A stretch of DNA of 64,000 nt from Asterella californica (GCA_036924285.1 JAYKYS010000004.1:25328001-25392000); one strand, 5' to 3'. Shown: positions 45,301-57,797, numbered from the stretch's first letter. The notes: generated from the letters alone by a model not told the origin. Program-made: numbers and translations.

Positions 45301-48300
45301 TTAAGCTTCTTCGTATGGTTAAAGTTGATGATAAAACGAACTTGGAGTCCAGGAAGACGGCTTGGGCTCTTCAGCAAGCAGGCACTCAGTTTGTTGCTAA
45401 TCACCTGCGTAGTTCAGAAGGTTATGCGGATGCAGATGTTTCTGAGGGTCTGCAGGTAATCTGGAGAGATAGTTGAGCTTTGTCGGATCGTGGGCGTGTG
45501 TTTTAAATTGCCTTGCCGCTGTCTTTTAAGTTATCTTGCCGCTTTAGTGATTGCGATGCTTAGTGTTACTTAACGTAGGTATTGTCATTAGTGCACGTGT
45601 ATGTAGCTTTGGTGTATATTCATGCATACTATTGTTTGCGCTTTGGTCTCTTACAGGCCCTCTTGGAGCATATTTTTTCCCGATAGGCTGTTCTCATCAT
45701 CGTTGTTTTTATATCATGCAGTCATCGTATGTTGCTCTGATGGAGCAAGTACTCTTACAACTCCAAACCCTGGGAAAAAGTACCACTATACCCAGCCGTC
45801 TAAGAAAAGGCTCTCAAGAATCTGCGTGCGCCCTGTTGGATGGTCTTACACATGTGATGGCGTCCAGAGAATACATTAAGGGCATCAGCTTCTTGCTGAA
45901 GCACTCAGATTCGGGCATACGGAGAAAGGCAAGTTGTACATTGGTTTCATCTTTCCAAGGAAGGCGCTGGTGGTAACTCGAATGTAGAAAATCTGACACC
46001 TTAGCGTCCTATGCTGCAGGCTCTACGCATGTACGCCGCGAAACTGAAGGAGCAAGAGGTGCCTAAACGAAGCAGACAGTCAAGAAAGAAGCAAGCAGAG
46101 GGGAAGTTAATTGACGAGGATGGCTTCTCTGAGGAAGAGCTTGAGATTCGCAGGAACATGGTCAAGGACATCACGGAGCTTCTGGCTGGTCCACTGGAGG
46201 AGCAGTCCATCAGTGTGAAGCTTGCGGCGATCGATGCTTTGGACATCTCTGCACTTAAGTTTGGAGATAAACTACCAGAGACTTTTACGGCCGCTTTGTC
46301 AGCTCTCGTCAGAAACTTTCTCCTGGAGAATAGGACTCTCATTGCATCAGCTGTACGGTGTGTGTCCACAATTTTAGCGCAGTTGGGTCCGCTTGCTCTG
46401 CCTGCTTTACCGGAGACTGTGATAGGGCTCTTTCAAGTTGCAGACAAGACACTTGGGCAACCAGAGAAACCAGTGTATAAGACAGATGAAGAAGAAATAG
46501 AATCAAGTGGCAAGGAACAGTCAGACCTTCTGCTTGCAATCCTTCTGTCCATTGAAACCTTATTGGACAAACTGGGATCGTTCCTCACTCCTTACTTGCA
46601 GAAAATAGTTGGTCTTTTTGTGCTGCAACCTTCCTTGATTACAGGCTCAGTAATGGAGATCAGCAAAAAGGCTGAGGATATACGACTATTGATACCCATG
46701 AAGTTGCCGGTAAGAAGATATAGCAATATATACGAATGCCCTTTCTGAACTGCCATGCTCTTCGACGTATCATATAATAAAGGCCTGGCTCACGTGACCC
46801 ATGTTCACAGCGTCAATGTAGGAAGGTTCGGTCTCTTTGCGGATTACAGGGAACGTTTGGTTCTGTTTTGTCATTTGTACACAATGTGCTATTAATTGTT
46901 TCCTGACTTCTGGAGTGTTTGGATGGTTGTTCAGGCTCGTCTTCTGTTGGATCCTTTGATGAGCCTGTATGAGAAGGCCATTGAAGCTGGCGGAGAATCT
47001 ATATGTGCCCTCTTTAACATTCTGGGAGCAATGACAACAAAGCTGGACCGTCCCTCAGTTGCAGCATATCATGCGAAGATTTTCGACTTCTGTTTAGCGG
47101 CATTTGATCTCCGAAGGAAGTCAGTCAGCTTGCTCCCTAACATAAACCGAGTTGAGACGTCCGTGGTGTCGGCTATAGCATCTCTGGTGATGAAACTGAG
47201 CGAGACCTCATTCAAACCATTATTTGTGAAGGTTTTGGAATGGGCCGAATCAGAGGATTCCACAGGGGCATGTGTTGCAGGCAAAAGTGTGGACAGAAAT
47301 ATTGTTTTTTACAAGTTCGTAAATCAGCTTGCCGATAAACTCAGGTTCGCATATTTCCCTTCCAACGTTCGTTGAACGTTGAGCTCTGAAGTTGATCTAT
47401 TTCTTACTTGACTTCCAAAGTATACCCGTGTCTGTCACTGGGATAACTAGAAAGTGATATTCAGGAGCCGTTTAGCCATGTTCGAGAGTTCAGCATATGT
47501 CCGGTGGGTCGGCCACCAAATAGCAATCCATTATATACGTTTGACCTTGAGTTTGACCTGTATTCTTTGCTTTGGACGTCTGTTTTGCGATTGAAAAGAA
47601 AAGCCTTTGCGGACGTCTGTCTCGCCTGGCTGATCCTGATCAGGTGGAATACATGCTAACATGTACCTTTCTTTGTGCCTTATTCCTGCAGGTCTGTATT
47701 TGTTCCGTATTTCCAGTACCTGCTGAATGGATGTGTGCAATATCTCATGAGTGGAACAAATTCACGAAGGCCAAAGAAGAAGAAGAAGAAACACTTCGAA
47801 GAATCATCTGCTAGTACTTCAGAATGGCACCTTCGTCAGCTTGTTTTATCATCATTGCACAAGTGTTTCTTGTACGATACTGTTGGCTTCTTGGATACAG
47901 CCAAATTTGAGGTACGAATGCCTACCCTCCTGTAGTAACTGCTTCGTCTTCATAAAGCTCAGTGCGCGTCGCGAAAATCATCTCATTACGTATTGTGGAA
48001 ATGGCAGCAATTATTGGAGCCCATTGTGACGCAAATTGGTGTGGACCCACCTAGTACACTTCCAGCCACGAAGCAAGTCCCTAGTGTACAAGAAATGGAC
48101 GACACAATTGTTTCTTGCTTGGGTCAAATGGCCTTAACCGCAGGAAATGATCTCCTCTGGAAACCGTTGAACCATGAGGTATGTCTTGTTTGTTCAATAT
48201 AGGAGATGGAGGTTTTTATGCTTGGTCATGACATCATAGGCGATGACAGTTAGGGTTATGGGAACTTATCTAGTTGTTCACATAGAGTTCTGTCATTTAT

Positions 48301-48727
48301 GCCATCGAAAGCTTTGGTATCGAGTAGGGACCAGGTTCCTTTTGTCTGAAGGAGCTTAGAAAATCCGATGTTATCGAATGATACGTACAAGCGACTGTAG
48401 AGCACAGATGCATCATGTTGGTAGTCAGATAGCGGATTACGTTTCGAAATTAGTCATTCTAACTGCGTGTGCTGTGTTTATTTTGAATGAGAGCAGGTTT
48501 TGATGAGTACCCGCTGGCTGAATGAAAGGAGTCGTTTGTTGGGGCTGCGAGTTGTGAAGTTCCTCGCGGAACACTTGAAGGAGGAGTATCTTGTGCTCCT
48601 GCCAGAAACAATTCCCTTCCTTGCGGAGTTATTGGAAGACGAAGAGCTTACAGTGGTTGCCAAGACACAGGAGGTTGTGAAACTCTTGGAAGATTTGAGT
48701 GGTGAAAACTTATCACAGTACTTTTGA
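33383..48727 (+). CDS. HEATR1/UTP10: U3 small nucleolar RNA-associated protein 10 (HEATR1/UTP10/BP28), about 42 exons
   Basis: A large HEAT-repeat protein of the small-subunit processome in the nucleolus, needed for early pre-rRNA transcription and cleavage. The N-terminus (MTSQLAAQLQAL, then LYHPSKAADIDLRTIF joined to GLEELIHMDGRF) matches the HEATR1 start. The next exons give VLPCHETTLFVRMIQLLHL, a hallmark HEATR1 segment. The C-terminal part (46935-47344) is the BP28CT domain, with VSAIASLVMKLSETSFKPL. The last exon gives LLPETIPFLAELLEDEELT and ends ENLSQYF before TGA at 48725. Exons are short (mostly 50-250 bp, one of 690 bp), with GT-AG introns plus one GC-AG. Reading is consistent and no break is needed, so I take it as functional. 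The junctions around 34637-34850 and 41560-41675 are uncertain. It is the only well-identified host gene here. Confidence 0.93.
33383..48727 (+). other. HEATR1/UTP10: Exon map of UTP10 as read by eye
   Basis: Placed by splice signals and reading frame: 33383-33536, 33863-34076, 34236-34331, 34520-34637, (one around 34680-34750, unsure), 34850-35020, 35258-35425, 35636-35691, 35933-36022, 36141-36280, 36504-36586, 36787-36921, 37240-37314, 37422-37590, 37658-37702, 37742-37884, 38001-38126, 38348-38534, 38720-38823, 39120-39257, 39526-39685, 39850-40010, 40254-40332, 40453-40621, 40892-40967, 41134-41313, (about 41560-41675, unsure), 42011-42115, 42404-42493, 43033-43061, 43128-43333, 43537-43753, 44239-44424, 44698-44793, 44895-44962, 45161-45455, 45722-45928, 46020-46709, 46935-47344, 47692-47911, 48008-48178, 48497-48727. 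Single-base errors are possible. Frames were checked at only part of the junctions. Confidence 0.65.
45929..46019 (+). other. GC-AG intron of UTP10
   Basis: The exon ends in GAGAAAG and the intron starts GCAAGT, then ends CTGCAG. Joining gives IRRKALRMYAAKL, which fits HEATR1 proteins. AG|GCAAGT is the usual context for GC donors. Confidence 0.75.
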
Positions 48728-50281
48728 AAGTCATGTCCAGTCATATTAGAATGCGGCATGTAGATACGTTCACCCCGACCTGTTGAGTACGCCGTGGAGG
48801 AACATATGGTTCTCCCATTGCTATGTAATTATTCTCTAAATACTTGGCTTCAAGTTTTTCCTCCATTGAAGCGAGTATTATTACAGATGTAACACGATTC
48901 TTTCCTCTCCGAAAACATTTGTCCACTCCTTATTTCCTCCCCCGGAATATCACCGTTATGAGTGTTTTGCTTAATATGAAGTTGAACCACTTCAGGCTTC
49001 GTTTGAACAAACGTAGAAATGCTATATATAATTTCTCGCTATAATATCCAGTGGGATCTCCCTGAGGATAAGTATTATCTCCAACTTATGCAACTTACTG
49101 CTAATCCCTGGATTTCCCTGTTCTCCGAAGGAATGCATGTCACCTGTTCACAGGATTTTCTTGTTAGTATGGGAATGCTGTAACCGGGAAGGTTAGTTAC
49201 CTGGCGTTATTTCGGTGAGTTTCATGCGCTCAGTTTCTGCAACAGGCGTGGTTAAGCAATCTTCTAGTAGTGCCTTCTGGTACTACTGATGTGAAATTAT
49301 GAGAGCACTTAAAGTACGGGTCCAGCATACATCATCCAGACGTGAGACCAAGAAGTTCTTTGATACTACAGTCAAGATCCTCTAGGAGGACAGGAGACCC
49401 ATAACTTCTCCGATGCTGTAGTGACGACCCCCCAGGAGGAGCAAGTAAACTCCCGAGAAATTGTGGGTCGAATCCGATTCAATTCAGGGTCGAATGAACC
49501 ACTCAGCTGACGGAGCTAATATAGTTTGTGGCTGGTGAGTGGCATGACGAGTTGGAAGTAAGGATATGGCACTGTAGATCAATCTTGCTGTCTTCCATCA
49601 GTAGAGGTGAGGAACTCGATAAGAGCAAGAGTTACTAGTCGGATTTTGGTGGTTCGTCGAGATACTTGTAGTATGCAGGATCAGAAGTCCCCTGCTGCAC
49701 CCAAGTACATAAACTGGAAAGTGCAAAGGAAACCACCTGGTTTGCTGTAGAGCCAGTGGCATCGATATGCAAATCTACACTGTTATGTGGAATCAACTTA
49801 AAGGTGTCCATCAGTGAGACCTAATCAGTTTCTTTCCGAAGGTAATTCAGTTGTTGTGTAATGACGGCGTTGTATAATCTCAGGAAAAGAACCTGCAGCG
49901 CAGCAAACTTGTTCATGATGGTGTTTTCTGAAAGTCTTACTATTTATTAATCCGGGTCGAGTGCCAGATTCTCGTCTAAAATGATTCTATGTACGTACAT
50001 CCACACCGCACCTGACACACTATTACATCTGGATGCAGCAAAACAACGAAGTTCTGGTATAACCCAGATCGTGTCGAACCTTGGTGGTTCGGTTCTTAGT
50101 GATATCGATGTGATTCTATTTGAGAGTTCAGAATAAAAAACTAGCACCTCTCTAGTCAGTACTGCAAGCTAACAATATTTGATTCGGTTTGGTTTTCGCC
50201 AATGATATTTTCTTACCAGCACTGAAATCTCTTTATTAGATTCATGTTTCCTTTTTACAACATAAACTCTATCAACATAGA
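48728..50281. other. Intergenic stretch downstream of UTP10
   Basis: Holds the UTP10 3' UTR at its start; I see no clear AATAAA. No gene, RNA gene or repeat is recognised up to the LTR at 50282. Confidence 0.5.
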
Positions 50282-51417
50282 TGTCAGGACCCTCATACTC
50301 AAGGTCGGACGCAGACGCGAACAGCATAATCTTAGTGGACTTGCGTTAGGTTGTGAACGCTGCGAGTAAGACTTAACGGCTTGACCGGGAAGTCGAGATC
50401 ACACAAATCTTAAGTGCTTCTCTGAATCAAGATTGGAACATTGGGTTAGGACATAAGCGCCTATCCCAAGACTTCTCATACGAACGCTCACTTAATGGAG
50501 CAAGTCTAGACACGGACCGAAACATAACTCTGAGACATAGATCAGAGACGTGAGATTGAGATGTGGATCCGGCGCAGACGGACCATGGTTCGGACGCTGG
50601 TCCTTACCACAGGGTTCAAGTATGGGTCTGGACCACAAGTTTTTGAGAAACAGCTAAGTGTTGGAGCTCCAGCGACATTTTAGATAGTGGACGGAGCTCC
50701 ACTTAAGATCTTGAGGCAAGTAAGGTATCATTGAAAAAGTATCGGCGAGAGCTTTCCACAGATGTGCATAACTCCTCGAACTGATCTCTGAGCTGAGAAC
50801 TATGACTGATCTCGTGATCAGGTTGTGATATAATTTTCAGAGACCAAAGAGGAGACGGGACCACCGATCCTCAAAAGTATATATGAGGGGGGCTCGATGC
50901 ATGGGTGGGCCAAGACGAGTCATCCGACCCCAGGGTTTGGCTGACGAACTCTGGGGGCATGAGGTGATGGTTTGGACCGGTTCCAAGACACGTTTCGATC
51001 CAGACTTGCACGTCTGGACTTAGGAACGATCTAAGGGCTGGAGTAAGACTAGAGAACGAGACGGCGGGTTAGATCACATCAGGAGCCTAGACCCAGACAG
51101 ACATCACGGACGGTTGACCGCTAGGTGTGATGGAGACACCGTTTAGGACCTTAGACTTTATGGGAAGTCCACGATAAGTCATGTTGTGACTTGCTCATTT
51201 TTGAGACCGACCTAGCCAAGTCTAGGTCAGGACTTAGAGAATATTGAGCTTGATGATTAGGGAGACGGCCCGGCTCCGGTTCGGATCAAACAGAGTTAAG
51301 ATAAGTGGTGCATGAACGTTAACGTGTGAAGGTGATTTGGGGGTTAGCGTTGTGAGTTTCGTGATCTACTGAGCAAGAGCTTCCATTGATGTAACAAGAC
51401 AGTAGGTGCGCAAAACA
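50282..51417 (+). mobile_element. Single LTR of an unrelated LTR retrotransposon
   Basis: Starts TGTCAGGACC and ends AAAACA, two bases before a tRNA-Met-like primer-binding site. A TATA-like word agtatatatgag lies at 50873-50884 inside it. At about 1136 bp it is a typical LTR size. No second copy is in the window, so the downstream end of the element is missing or was replaced by the tandem array that follows. Confidence 0.7.
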
Positions 51418-51419
51418 AG

Positions 51420-51434
51420 TGGCGGTATCAGAGC
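51420..51434 (+). promoter_or_regulatory. Primer-binding site complementary to tRNA-iMet
   Basis: TGGCGGTATCAGAGC directly after the LTR. It matches the common plant primer site TGGTATCAGAGC with a short insertion. Confidence 0.65.
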
Positions 51435-51459
51435 CGACGCTTCGGTGAGTGAGAACTTG

Positions 51460-51840
51460 AGGTAGCGGCTGAAGGCTCGACGCTTGAGGAGGGATGCGAG
51501 ATACGAAGCGGATCAACGTTTCTAGGAGAACACTTGGAGCAATGACCGATGTAGAATAGAGTTCCAGGAGGAAGATCAAGAAACGAGTGGCGACTGACAC
51601 CGGGATCAGATCGACTCGAGCTAACCCCGAGGCAAAGTCAGGAGACGATAATCGACAACCTTTGCACCAACGTCAAAGGAGTCCAGTATCAGCTAAGACA
51701 CCGGTGCAGCAAGATGGAGTTTTGTCAACTGTGTCCAACGATTGAGGCGCGGGAAGTCAAGGAGCTTTGTATGCACAGCTCATCAAGATGATGAAGATCA
51801 TGCAGGAGGGTATGGTCTTCATCATGGAATAGAGTAAAAT
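51460..51840 (+). pseudogene. Gag N-terminal remnant behind the 50282 LTR
   Basis: Plus-strand coding-like sequence with stops. Near 51590-51730 it is rich in Arg, Gln and Ser, and near 51755-51835 it reads GSQGALYAQLIKMMKIMQEG, a helix typical of Gag N-terminal regions. It breaks off where the tRNA-like segment starts at 51845. Copia or gypsy cannot be decided without pol. Confidence 0.45.
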
Positions 51841-51844
51841 GGCA

Positions 51845-51975
51845 TGGTCCAGTGGTCATCTATAATTGCCGACGAGCATTAGCTCGTTTGCAACCCATCC
51901 GCTTGTAGCCGAGACGGCATGGGATCGAGTCCTCCTGCCGGAAGGTCTCAGTCCGTGTAAGGGAAGTCACGTACG
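51845..51975 (+). repeat. tRNA-like (SINE-like) head
   Basis: TGGTCCAGTGG (51845-51855) fits the Pol III A-box and GATCGAGTCC (51923-51932) fits the B-box GWTCRANNCC. Between them acgagcattagctcgt can form a small stem. The spacing of 67 bases is long for a tRNA. A degraded second copy of the B-box side is at 54565-54650. It heads the A-rich tandem array that follows. Confidence 0.5.
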
Positions 51976-53340
51976 GCAGTTGAAAGTTTCACAGCGATAA
52001 AGAGACAAAAATAAAATAGCTTAAAGAGAAAAAATAAAAGTGACCTAAAAAACAAAAATAAAATAACGTAAAGAGAAACTAAAAGTGGCATAAGTTTCAC
52101 GGCGATAAAAAGACAAAAATAAAATAGCATAAAGAGAAAAAATAAAAGTGGCCTAAGTTCACGGTGATAAAGATACAAAAATAAAATGACATAAAGAGAA
52201 AAAAATAACATAAAGAGATAAAAATAAAATGGCGTCCTGGGCTTAATTCATTTCTTGCTTCCACAAAAAAAGATTTGCATAAAGAGACAAAACTTCGTGG
52301 TGATAAAGAGACAGAAATAAAATGGCGTCATGGGCTTAATCCATTTCTTGCTTCCACAAAAAAATAAAATGGCTTCCATAAAATAGCATAAAAAAATACA
52401 AATAAAATGACGTCGTGTGCTTAATCTGTTCCTTGCTTCCACAAAAAATAACATGACATAAAGAGATAAAAAATAGCAAAAAGAGACAAAAATAAAATGG
52501 CGTCGTGGGCTCAATCCGTTTCTTGCTTCCACAAAATAAAGTGGCTTAAGTTTCACGGCAATAAAAATAAAAAATAAAATGGCATCACGTGCTTAATCCG
52601 CTCTTGCTTTGATGACATCGTTGGCTTAATTCTTTTCTTGCTTCAACAAAAATATGACCTAAGTTTCACGGCGATAAAGAGAAAAAAATAAAATGGCATC
52701 GCGTGCTTAATCCGCTTCTTGCTTCGAAAAAGAAGTGACCTACGTTTCACGGCAATAGAGAGACAAAAGTAAAGAGAAAACATAAAATGGCATCGTGAGA
52801 CAAAATAAAGATAATAAGATAAACAAGATAAAGATAAAGATCTACGTTTCACGACGATAAAGAGACAAAAATAAATTCCCGTCGTAGACTTAATCCGTTT
52901 CTTGCTTCGATAAAAAAAGTGGGATAAGTTTCACGGTGATAAAGAGAGAAAAATAAATGGCATCACAGGCTTAATCTGCTTCTTGCTTTGACAAAAAAAG
53001 TGACCTAAGTTTCACGGCGATAAAGAAAAAAAAAATAGCGTCGCACGCTTAATCCGCTTCTTGCTTCCATGGCATCGCAGGCTTAATTCGTTTCTTGCTT
53101 CGACAAAAGAAAATGACCTAAGTTCCAGGCGATAAAGAGAAAGAAATAAAATGACATCGCGAGCTTAATCCTCTTCTGCTTCGACAAAAACAAATGACCA
53201 AAGTCATGACGATAAAGAAACAAAAATAAAATTACATCACGTGCTTAATCCGCTTCTTGCTTCAATCAAAGACATGGTCTAATCCGTTTCTTGCTTGGAC
53301 AGAAAAAAATTGCCATCGTGTGCATTCTGTTTCTTGCTTC
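51976..53340 (+). repeat. A-rich tandem array, unit roughly 80-90 bp
   Basis: About a dozen or more imperfect copies of a unit containing taagtttcacggcgataaag, agacaaaaataaaatgg, cttaatccg and ttcttgcttcgacaaaaa. Copies vary by partial deletion. Minus-strand ORFs through it encode only repetitive F/L/K-rich text and are not genes. Confidence 0.8.
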
Positions 53341-53402
53341 TCTTTTTTAGACATGCATATTCACCTCCTCCATCTTTCGATGGAGAAGGTAAATATGTTA
53401 AT

Positions 53403-53454
53403 GTTAATTTATTACCTAACCCTTCAGTTGGGAAGGGTTAGGTAATAAATTAAC
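53403..53454. repeat. Perfect 23-bp inverted repeat at the end of the array
   Basis: Arms 53403-53425 and 53432-53454 are exact reverse complements (starting gttaatttattacc) around a 6-base loop. Just before it is a smaller hairpin, ctccatctttcgatggag (53368-53385). A similar small hairpin and taataaatta word follow the second array at 54333-54402. Confidence 0.8.
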
Positions 53455-53879
53455 GCTTAGATAAATAATTATCTTATGATTGATGAATGTGAAGGCCTTG
53501 ACAGTCTTGGACTTGTACTCCCGGGAGGTTATCCTTTCACGTTAAACTTATGGGTTACGATCCTCTTTTTGTTGTACGTGTACTTCATGAAACTTTATAT
53601 TCTAAAAAGAGTTAAGACGGTTCTTCAAGTCTTCGGATTCAGTGCCACAGTTCTTTGCAATCTCAGTTTTCACTTATCCAACCTTAGCCATTTTAAACTA
53701 GTGATGTGACATAATCTGCTATACCTAAACTATGTCACATACTTAAATTAAATCTGTCACATACTTAATATTAGTATAGCCAGAAGAGACTATAAAGTAG
53801 TCTTACAACCAATGATCTAATGAATTTTAACTGCCGTTCTTATAGCTTGTCTTTTTTCTTCTCTGAACCGAAAGGGGAG

Positions 53880-54415
53880 TTTGGATGCATATTTAGCCTA
53901 AGTTTCACGGCAATGAAAAGAGAAAAATAAAATAATGTAAAGAGATGAAAATAAAATGGCAGCATGGACTTAATCCGTTTCTTGCTTCGACAAAAAAAGT
54001 GGTATAAGTTTCATCACGATAAAAAGAAAAAAATAAAATAGCATCGCGAGCTTAATCCGCTTCCTGCTTCGATGCTTAATTGTTTTTCTTGCTTTGATGA
54101 AAAACATGATCTAAGTTTTGACGGCGACAAAGAGACAAAAATAAGATGACATGGCGGGCTTAATCCGCTTCTTGCTTCGACAAAAGAAATGACCTAATCC
54201 GTTTCTTGCTTGGACAAAAAAAGATGGTGGTCTATAATTTCCAACTCGATTTTACTCATTCTCTCCCAAGTTCGAGTTGAAGATGCGGACGGTTGGAGAT
54301 GCTTATTTATTGAGGCATGCATAAACTGCTTCCATCTTCTGATGGAAGAGCGAAGCATCTACAATTTATTACATACACCTCTTCTCTCTTGGTAATAAAT
54401 TAATCATCACTTATA
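53880..54415 (+). repeat. Second, shorter copy of the array with its hairpin tail
   Basis: About three units (53897-54215) with the same words as the first array. Then comes a tail with gcatgcata, the hairpin cttccatcttctgatggaag (54333-54352) and taataaatta. This parallels the tail at 53351-53455, so array plus hairpin tail behaves as one repeat type. Confidence 0.65.
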
Positions 54416-54564
54416 ACTAATAACTATATGTATCAAGTTCCCTATACTTCTAAGGACATAACCCATAACCCATTTTGGTGTATGAGTTATGTCTGCATCT
54501 GCACTTGATCCTTGATTAGATTATCGTTTAATATTTAAGCAAACAAGCAGTAACTTGTTAGCAA

Positions 54565-54660
54565 ACCCCATCAGTTCGTAGTGGGGGCGGCATGGGGTCG
54601 AGTTTTCTTGCTGGGGGTCTCATGTTGTGCAAGGGCAGCAGCTCACGGATGTAGAAAGCT
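54565..54660 (+). repeat. Degraded second tRNA-like head
   Basis: Matches 51890-51975 by eye: catggggtcgagtttt against catgggatcgagtcct, then ggtctca and tgtgcaaggg against tgtaaggg. No array follows it. Confidence 0.45.
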
Positions 54661-56410
54661 CTCTAGCGTAAGAGGTCTAAAACAATTGTTTTTAAGACAT
54701 AAAGTTATCATTTAATACTTATGCTAATTTATAATATATAGTAAATAGACATTTCCTAATACAAGAAATAGACATAGTCTAGTCTTGTAAACGACCAGAA
54801 ATTTACATTACCCCATCCCTAATATTTTTGTCGGATTTGACCCATCTCTCTTAACTTTGCGTTATTTGATCACACCCCGACTAGTAACAGCAAGGTTTAT
54901 GGTTATGTAAAGACACAACATTAAGACAACAAGAGATAATCTGAGTTAATAATCTGTCGTGGAAACATTTTGAATTGAACTTTCTGTGTAGATACATGGC
55001 TGATGGCTAACATTCACTTCTGTCATTCTGATGACATGGCACTTTGACCTACTGAACCTGTTATAACGTATATCTCTTGAAAATACATCCTAAGAGTTAT
55101 ATCCTCCTGAAGATTTTATAGAAAGTAAAGAAGAACTAAATGCTTATCTTTACCTTAACTTTTCAATCGTACCCCTGATTTTGGAATTCAAATTAAAGAT
55201 TTGAAAAATATGCATCTCAAGGAGATGGAGAAGTTCGGAGCGAAACAAGACAAGCTATAAAGGAGAGAAAAATATAGATGGCTTCATTGGTCTGCCTATT
55301 GAGTACAACATACTAGACATGTAAAGAAAGAGAAAATGAAATTATACGGATTTACGCTTCATACCATCTAAAGGTTTATACCGAGTTTACTTTGAATCAC
55401 CCCTAATATGTTTGTTAAACTTGACCCCACCTCTCTTAACTCTACATTACTTTATCACACTCTTGATTACCTTGTCTTTTGAAGAGTTGTTTTCTTTTCA
55501 TACTCAAGTCTATAATTTTGAGACTTGTAATCTTAATTTTAGAATAAAGATTTGAGTTTCAAATCTAGTCTAACTCTCTTGAAAAGAGGATTTCGAGACT
55601 AGATTTGAACATCATCAAATCACATGGACTGTTCAATAGCATGTTGGTTATGTAAGCTAAAGTAGTGCTAAGTGAATATTGTCAAAAAGGAACAAGAAAG
55701 TTGTTGACAATGTACGATAGGATATGCATATATGAAACTAGAATCAAAAGAAAAGAAATAATAACATTCTATTATGAAAGTTTCTAGAATCTATAACAAT
55801 TGCAAGAGTTTGTTGATGTAACCGATTAGAAACTTTAGTCTCCTTTTTCTAGATCTGAGTATATGAAGTTTACATAATACAATATAGTAAATCGACTGGA
55901 CGGTCAAATTTAAAGACTTTATGAATAACTTGTCCCGAAACGTAGAAGTTGTAAAGTTTAAAGACTAATCTTTTAAATATATTTTTGACAATATTCTAAT
56001 CATGAAAATAATAGTTAGATTAGGTAAGATACACACGTTTGAAGTTTTCATGTTTCAAATATCGACTTGGATATGTTAATGTGAATATGCATGCTTCCTG
56101 ATGTTGAAAGCAGGACAAGCAAAAGGAAAAGAACTCTCGATAGAGATAGATTTTGCATTTAAGTAATATAGAAAAAGTATCCTGAATAGATTAATCTTAG
56201 TTGATACCATGTTCGATTTGTGTTATTGGTAAATAAATAAATATTATTGAAAATTTTATATTAATATAAATTATAAATGTTAAATTTTGATAAATGTTAA
56301 ATATTAACCAAGAAAGGTATAAATTCAATATCTAGTGACTAATTATACCAGGCATAACATACGCTTGAGAGGATGTATTGTATATTTTCAAATTATGCTA
56401 AGGCAAGATC
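54661..56410. other. AT-rich stretch without a gene
   Basis: No gene seen. 54810-54890 and 55390-55465 share an imperfect direct repeat of about 75 bases (cctaatat, ttgaccc, cacctctcttaact, tttgatcacac) and may be ends of one decayed element. The rest is AT-rich and unstructured to the eye. Confidence 0.5.
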
Positions 56411-56502
56411 TATTTTTTTTAATTTTTTATATTTTTTATATTTTTTATATTTTTTATTTTTTTTATTTTTTATTTTTTATATTTTTTATTTTTTATTTTT
56501 TA
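56411..56502. repeat. T-rich microsatellite
   Basis: Runs of six to eight T separated by single A or TA dinucleotides. The overlapping F/Y-rich ORFs are artefacts. Confidence 0.85.
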
Positions 56503-56993
56503 ACAAAACCGCCACCGCGGGCCGGGACCAGATTTATTCCATGTTCAACGGGAACCCCTGATTACAATTACGCTGCCCGCGCTCCACGCGGGAGCCCCTT
56601 CTCGTCTCATCTTGCGAGGCCGGCATACCCGTCTCGCAAACGCACTCACTCCATTTACCAACTCTACACGCTAACGTGATGAGAGTCTTTCTTGGGGAGG
56701 GCTGACCTCCTGACTGTGATCGATCAGAGAAATGACCAGAAGAGAAAAACAGGTAGTCGCTGACCATGAGATCTCCAAAATCTTGCTTCTTGCGTCCACC
56801 GATTACAAAAACAAGCACTCCAACACACCTTGGGTACACAGGAAGGTCTCTCAAGATTCAAATAACTTTATTTCAGTGTCGCTGCACCATCAATCTCTTC
56901 AACTGTAAAGAAAATCTCTCTCTCTTCCTCTCTTACGTGCCTCTCTCTCTCATCAATCAGTTCTCAGCCAAAAGTCTACCAAGTACGTCTCAG

Positions 56994-57546
56994 TCCGAAC
57001 CTAATAGTGAAATTCAGACCTCTGAATCTTATTCCTCTCTTTGTCCCAACTGAAACTCTCAGAAAATTTGATCCAGCGTTGATCAAAACTCCTCTGTAGC
57101 TTTTCAAACGATCTCTCTCAAAAACAATTGCCTCTTGAGAGTAATTTCTCTTCAGAACAGTTTATTAGACAACATCCAAGCTTAAAACTCCTGCCCCTCT
57201 CCCTACGATGATCTCCCAATTCAATTTGTCAGCAATTTGATCTTCCCTCCGCCTCCTAGCTTCTCCTGCGTGTCCTCACACCCCCAATCCCTAATCCTCC
57301 TCCTTCCGCTTCAACTCTCTCAGAAAAATCCTTTGCAAACTGTCCCCGATCCCAAGCCACCGCAGGTATTTAACCTAAAAGTTAAAGCCCCAGCTTAAGC
57401 TGCCCCTGCTGTCCTTATAAGCGCAATCACTTATCAGAAGTAGGACCCTAGCTTAAGCTGCCCCCTGCTGTCCTTATGGGTACAGAGCTTTATTTACAAA
57501 GTTGGCCCCTTTTTAATACAAGTTTCACAGTTGTCTCCACAAACTC
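56994..57546 (-). repeat. LTR-like direct repeat of G3, left copy
   Basis: Matches 63507-64000 closely from tccgaacctaatag to ccacaaactc. It has one extra stretch of about 59 bases made by an internal duplication (cagcttaagctgcccc occurs twice here, once in the right copy). The LTR probably continues to the right past 57546, where the partner is off the window. An AATAAA on the minus strand near 56870 could be its polyadenylation signal, which would put the outer LTR end further left than 56994. Confidence 0.75.
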
Positions 57547-57760
57547 TACCCTTCACTAATAAAGGTTCTCATAGTCTCATTCCTCATCGCAAGCCGACTC
57601 GATGGTTATTTAACTAATTAGCAACTAATTAGCAAAAGTTTCCCGTGCTCTTGATGCCATCTTGATGCCACCCTGAATATACTACAAGCCATCCAATGTA
57701 GGCCGAAGCTCCAACACTTATGAGGCTGTCCCACAGGGCTTACAGCCCCCCCATATGCGC

Positions 57761-57797
57761 ACCAGGTATCTCCCATAGTACATGGAAGATACCTGGT
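57761..57797. repeat. 16-bp inverted repeat
   Basis: accaggtatctcccat and atggaagatacctggt are reverse complements with one mismatch around agtac. It lies between the LTR-like repeat and the tRNA-like segment. Function unknown. Confidence 0.7.

Noticed and set aside
52248..52556. Repetitive F/R/K-rich minus-strand ORFs in the tandem array
   Set aside because: They follow the array unit and have no start or context of their own.
56335..56679. F/Y-rich ORFs over the T-rich tract
   Set aside because: Microsatellite translation.
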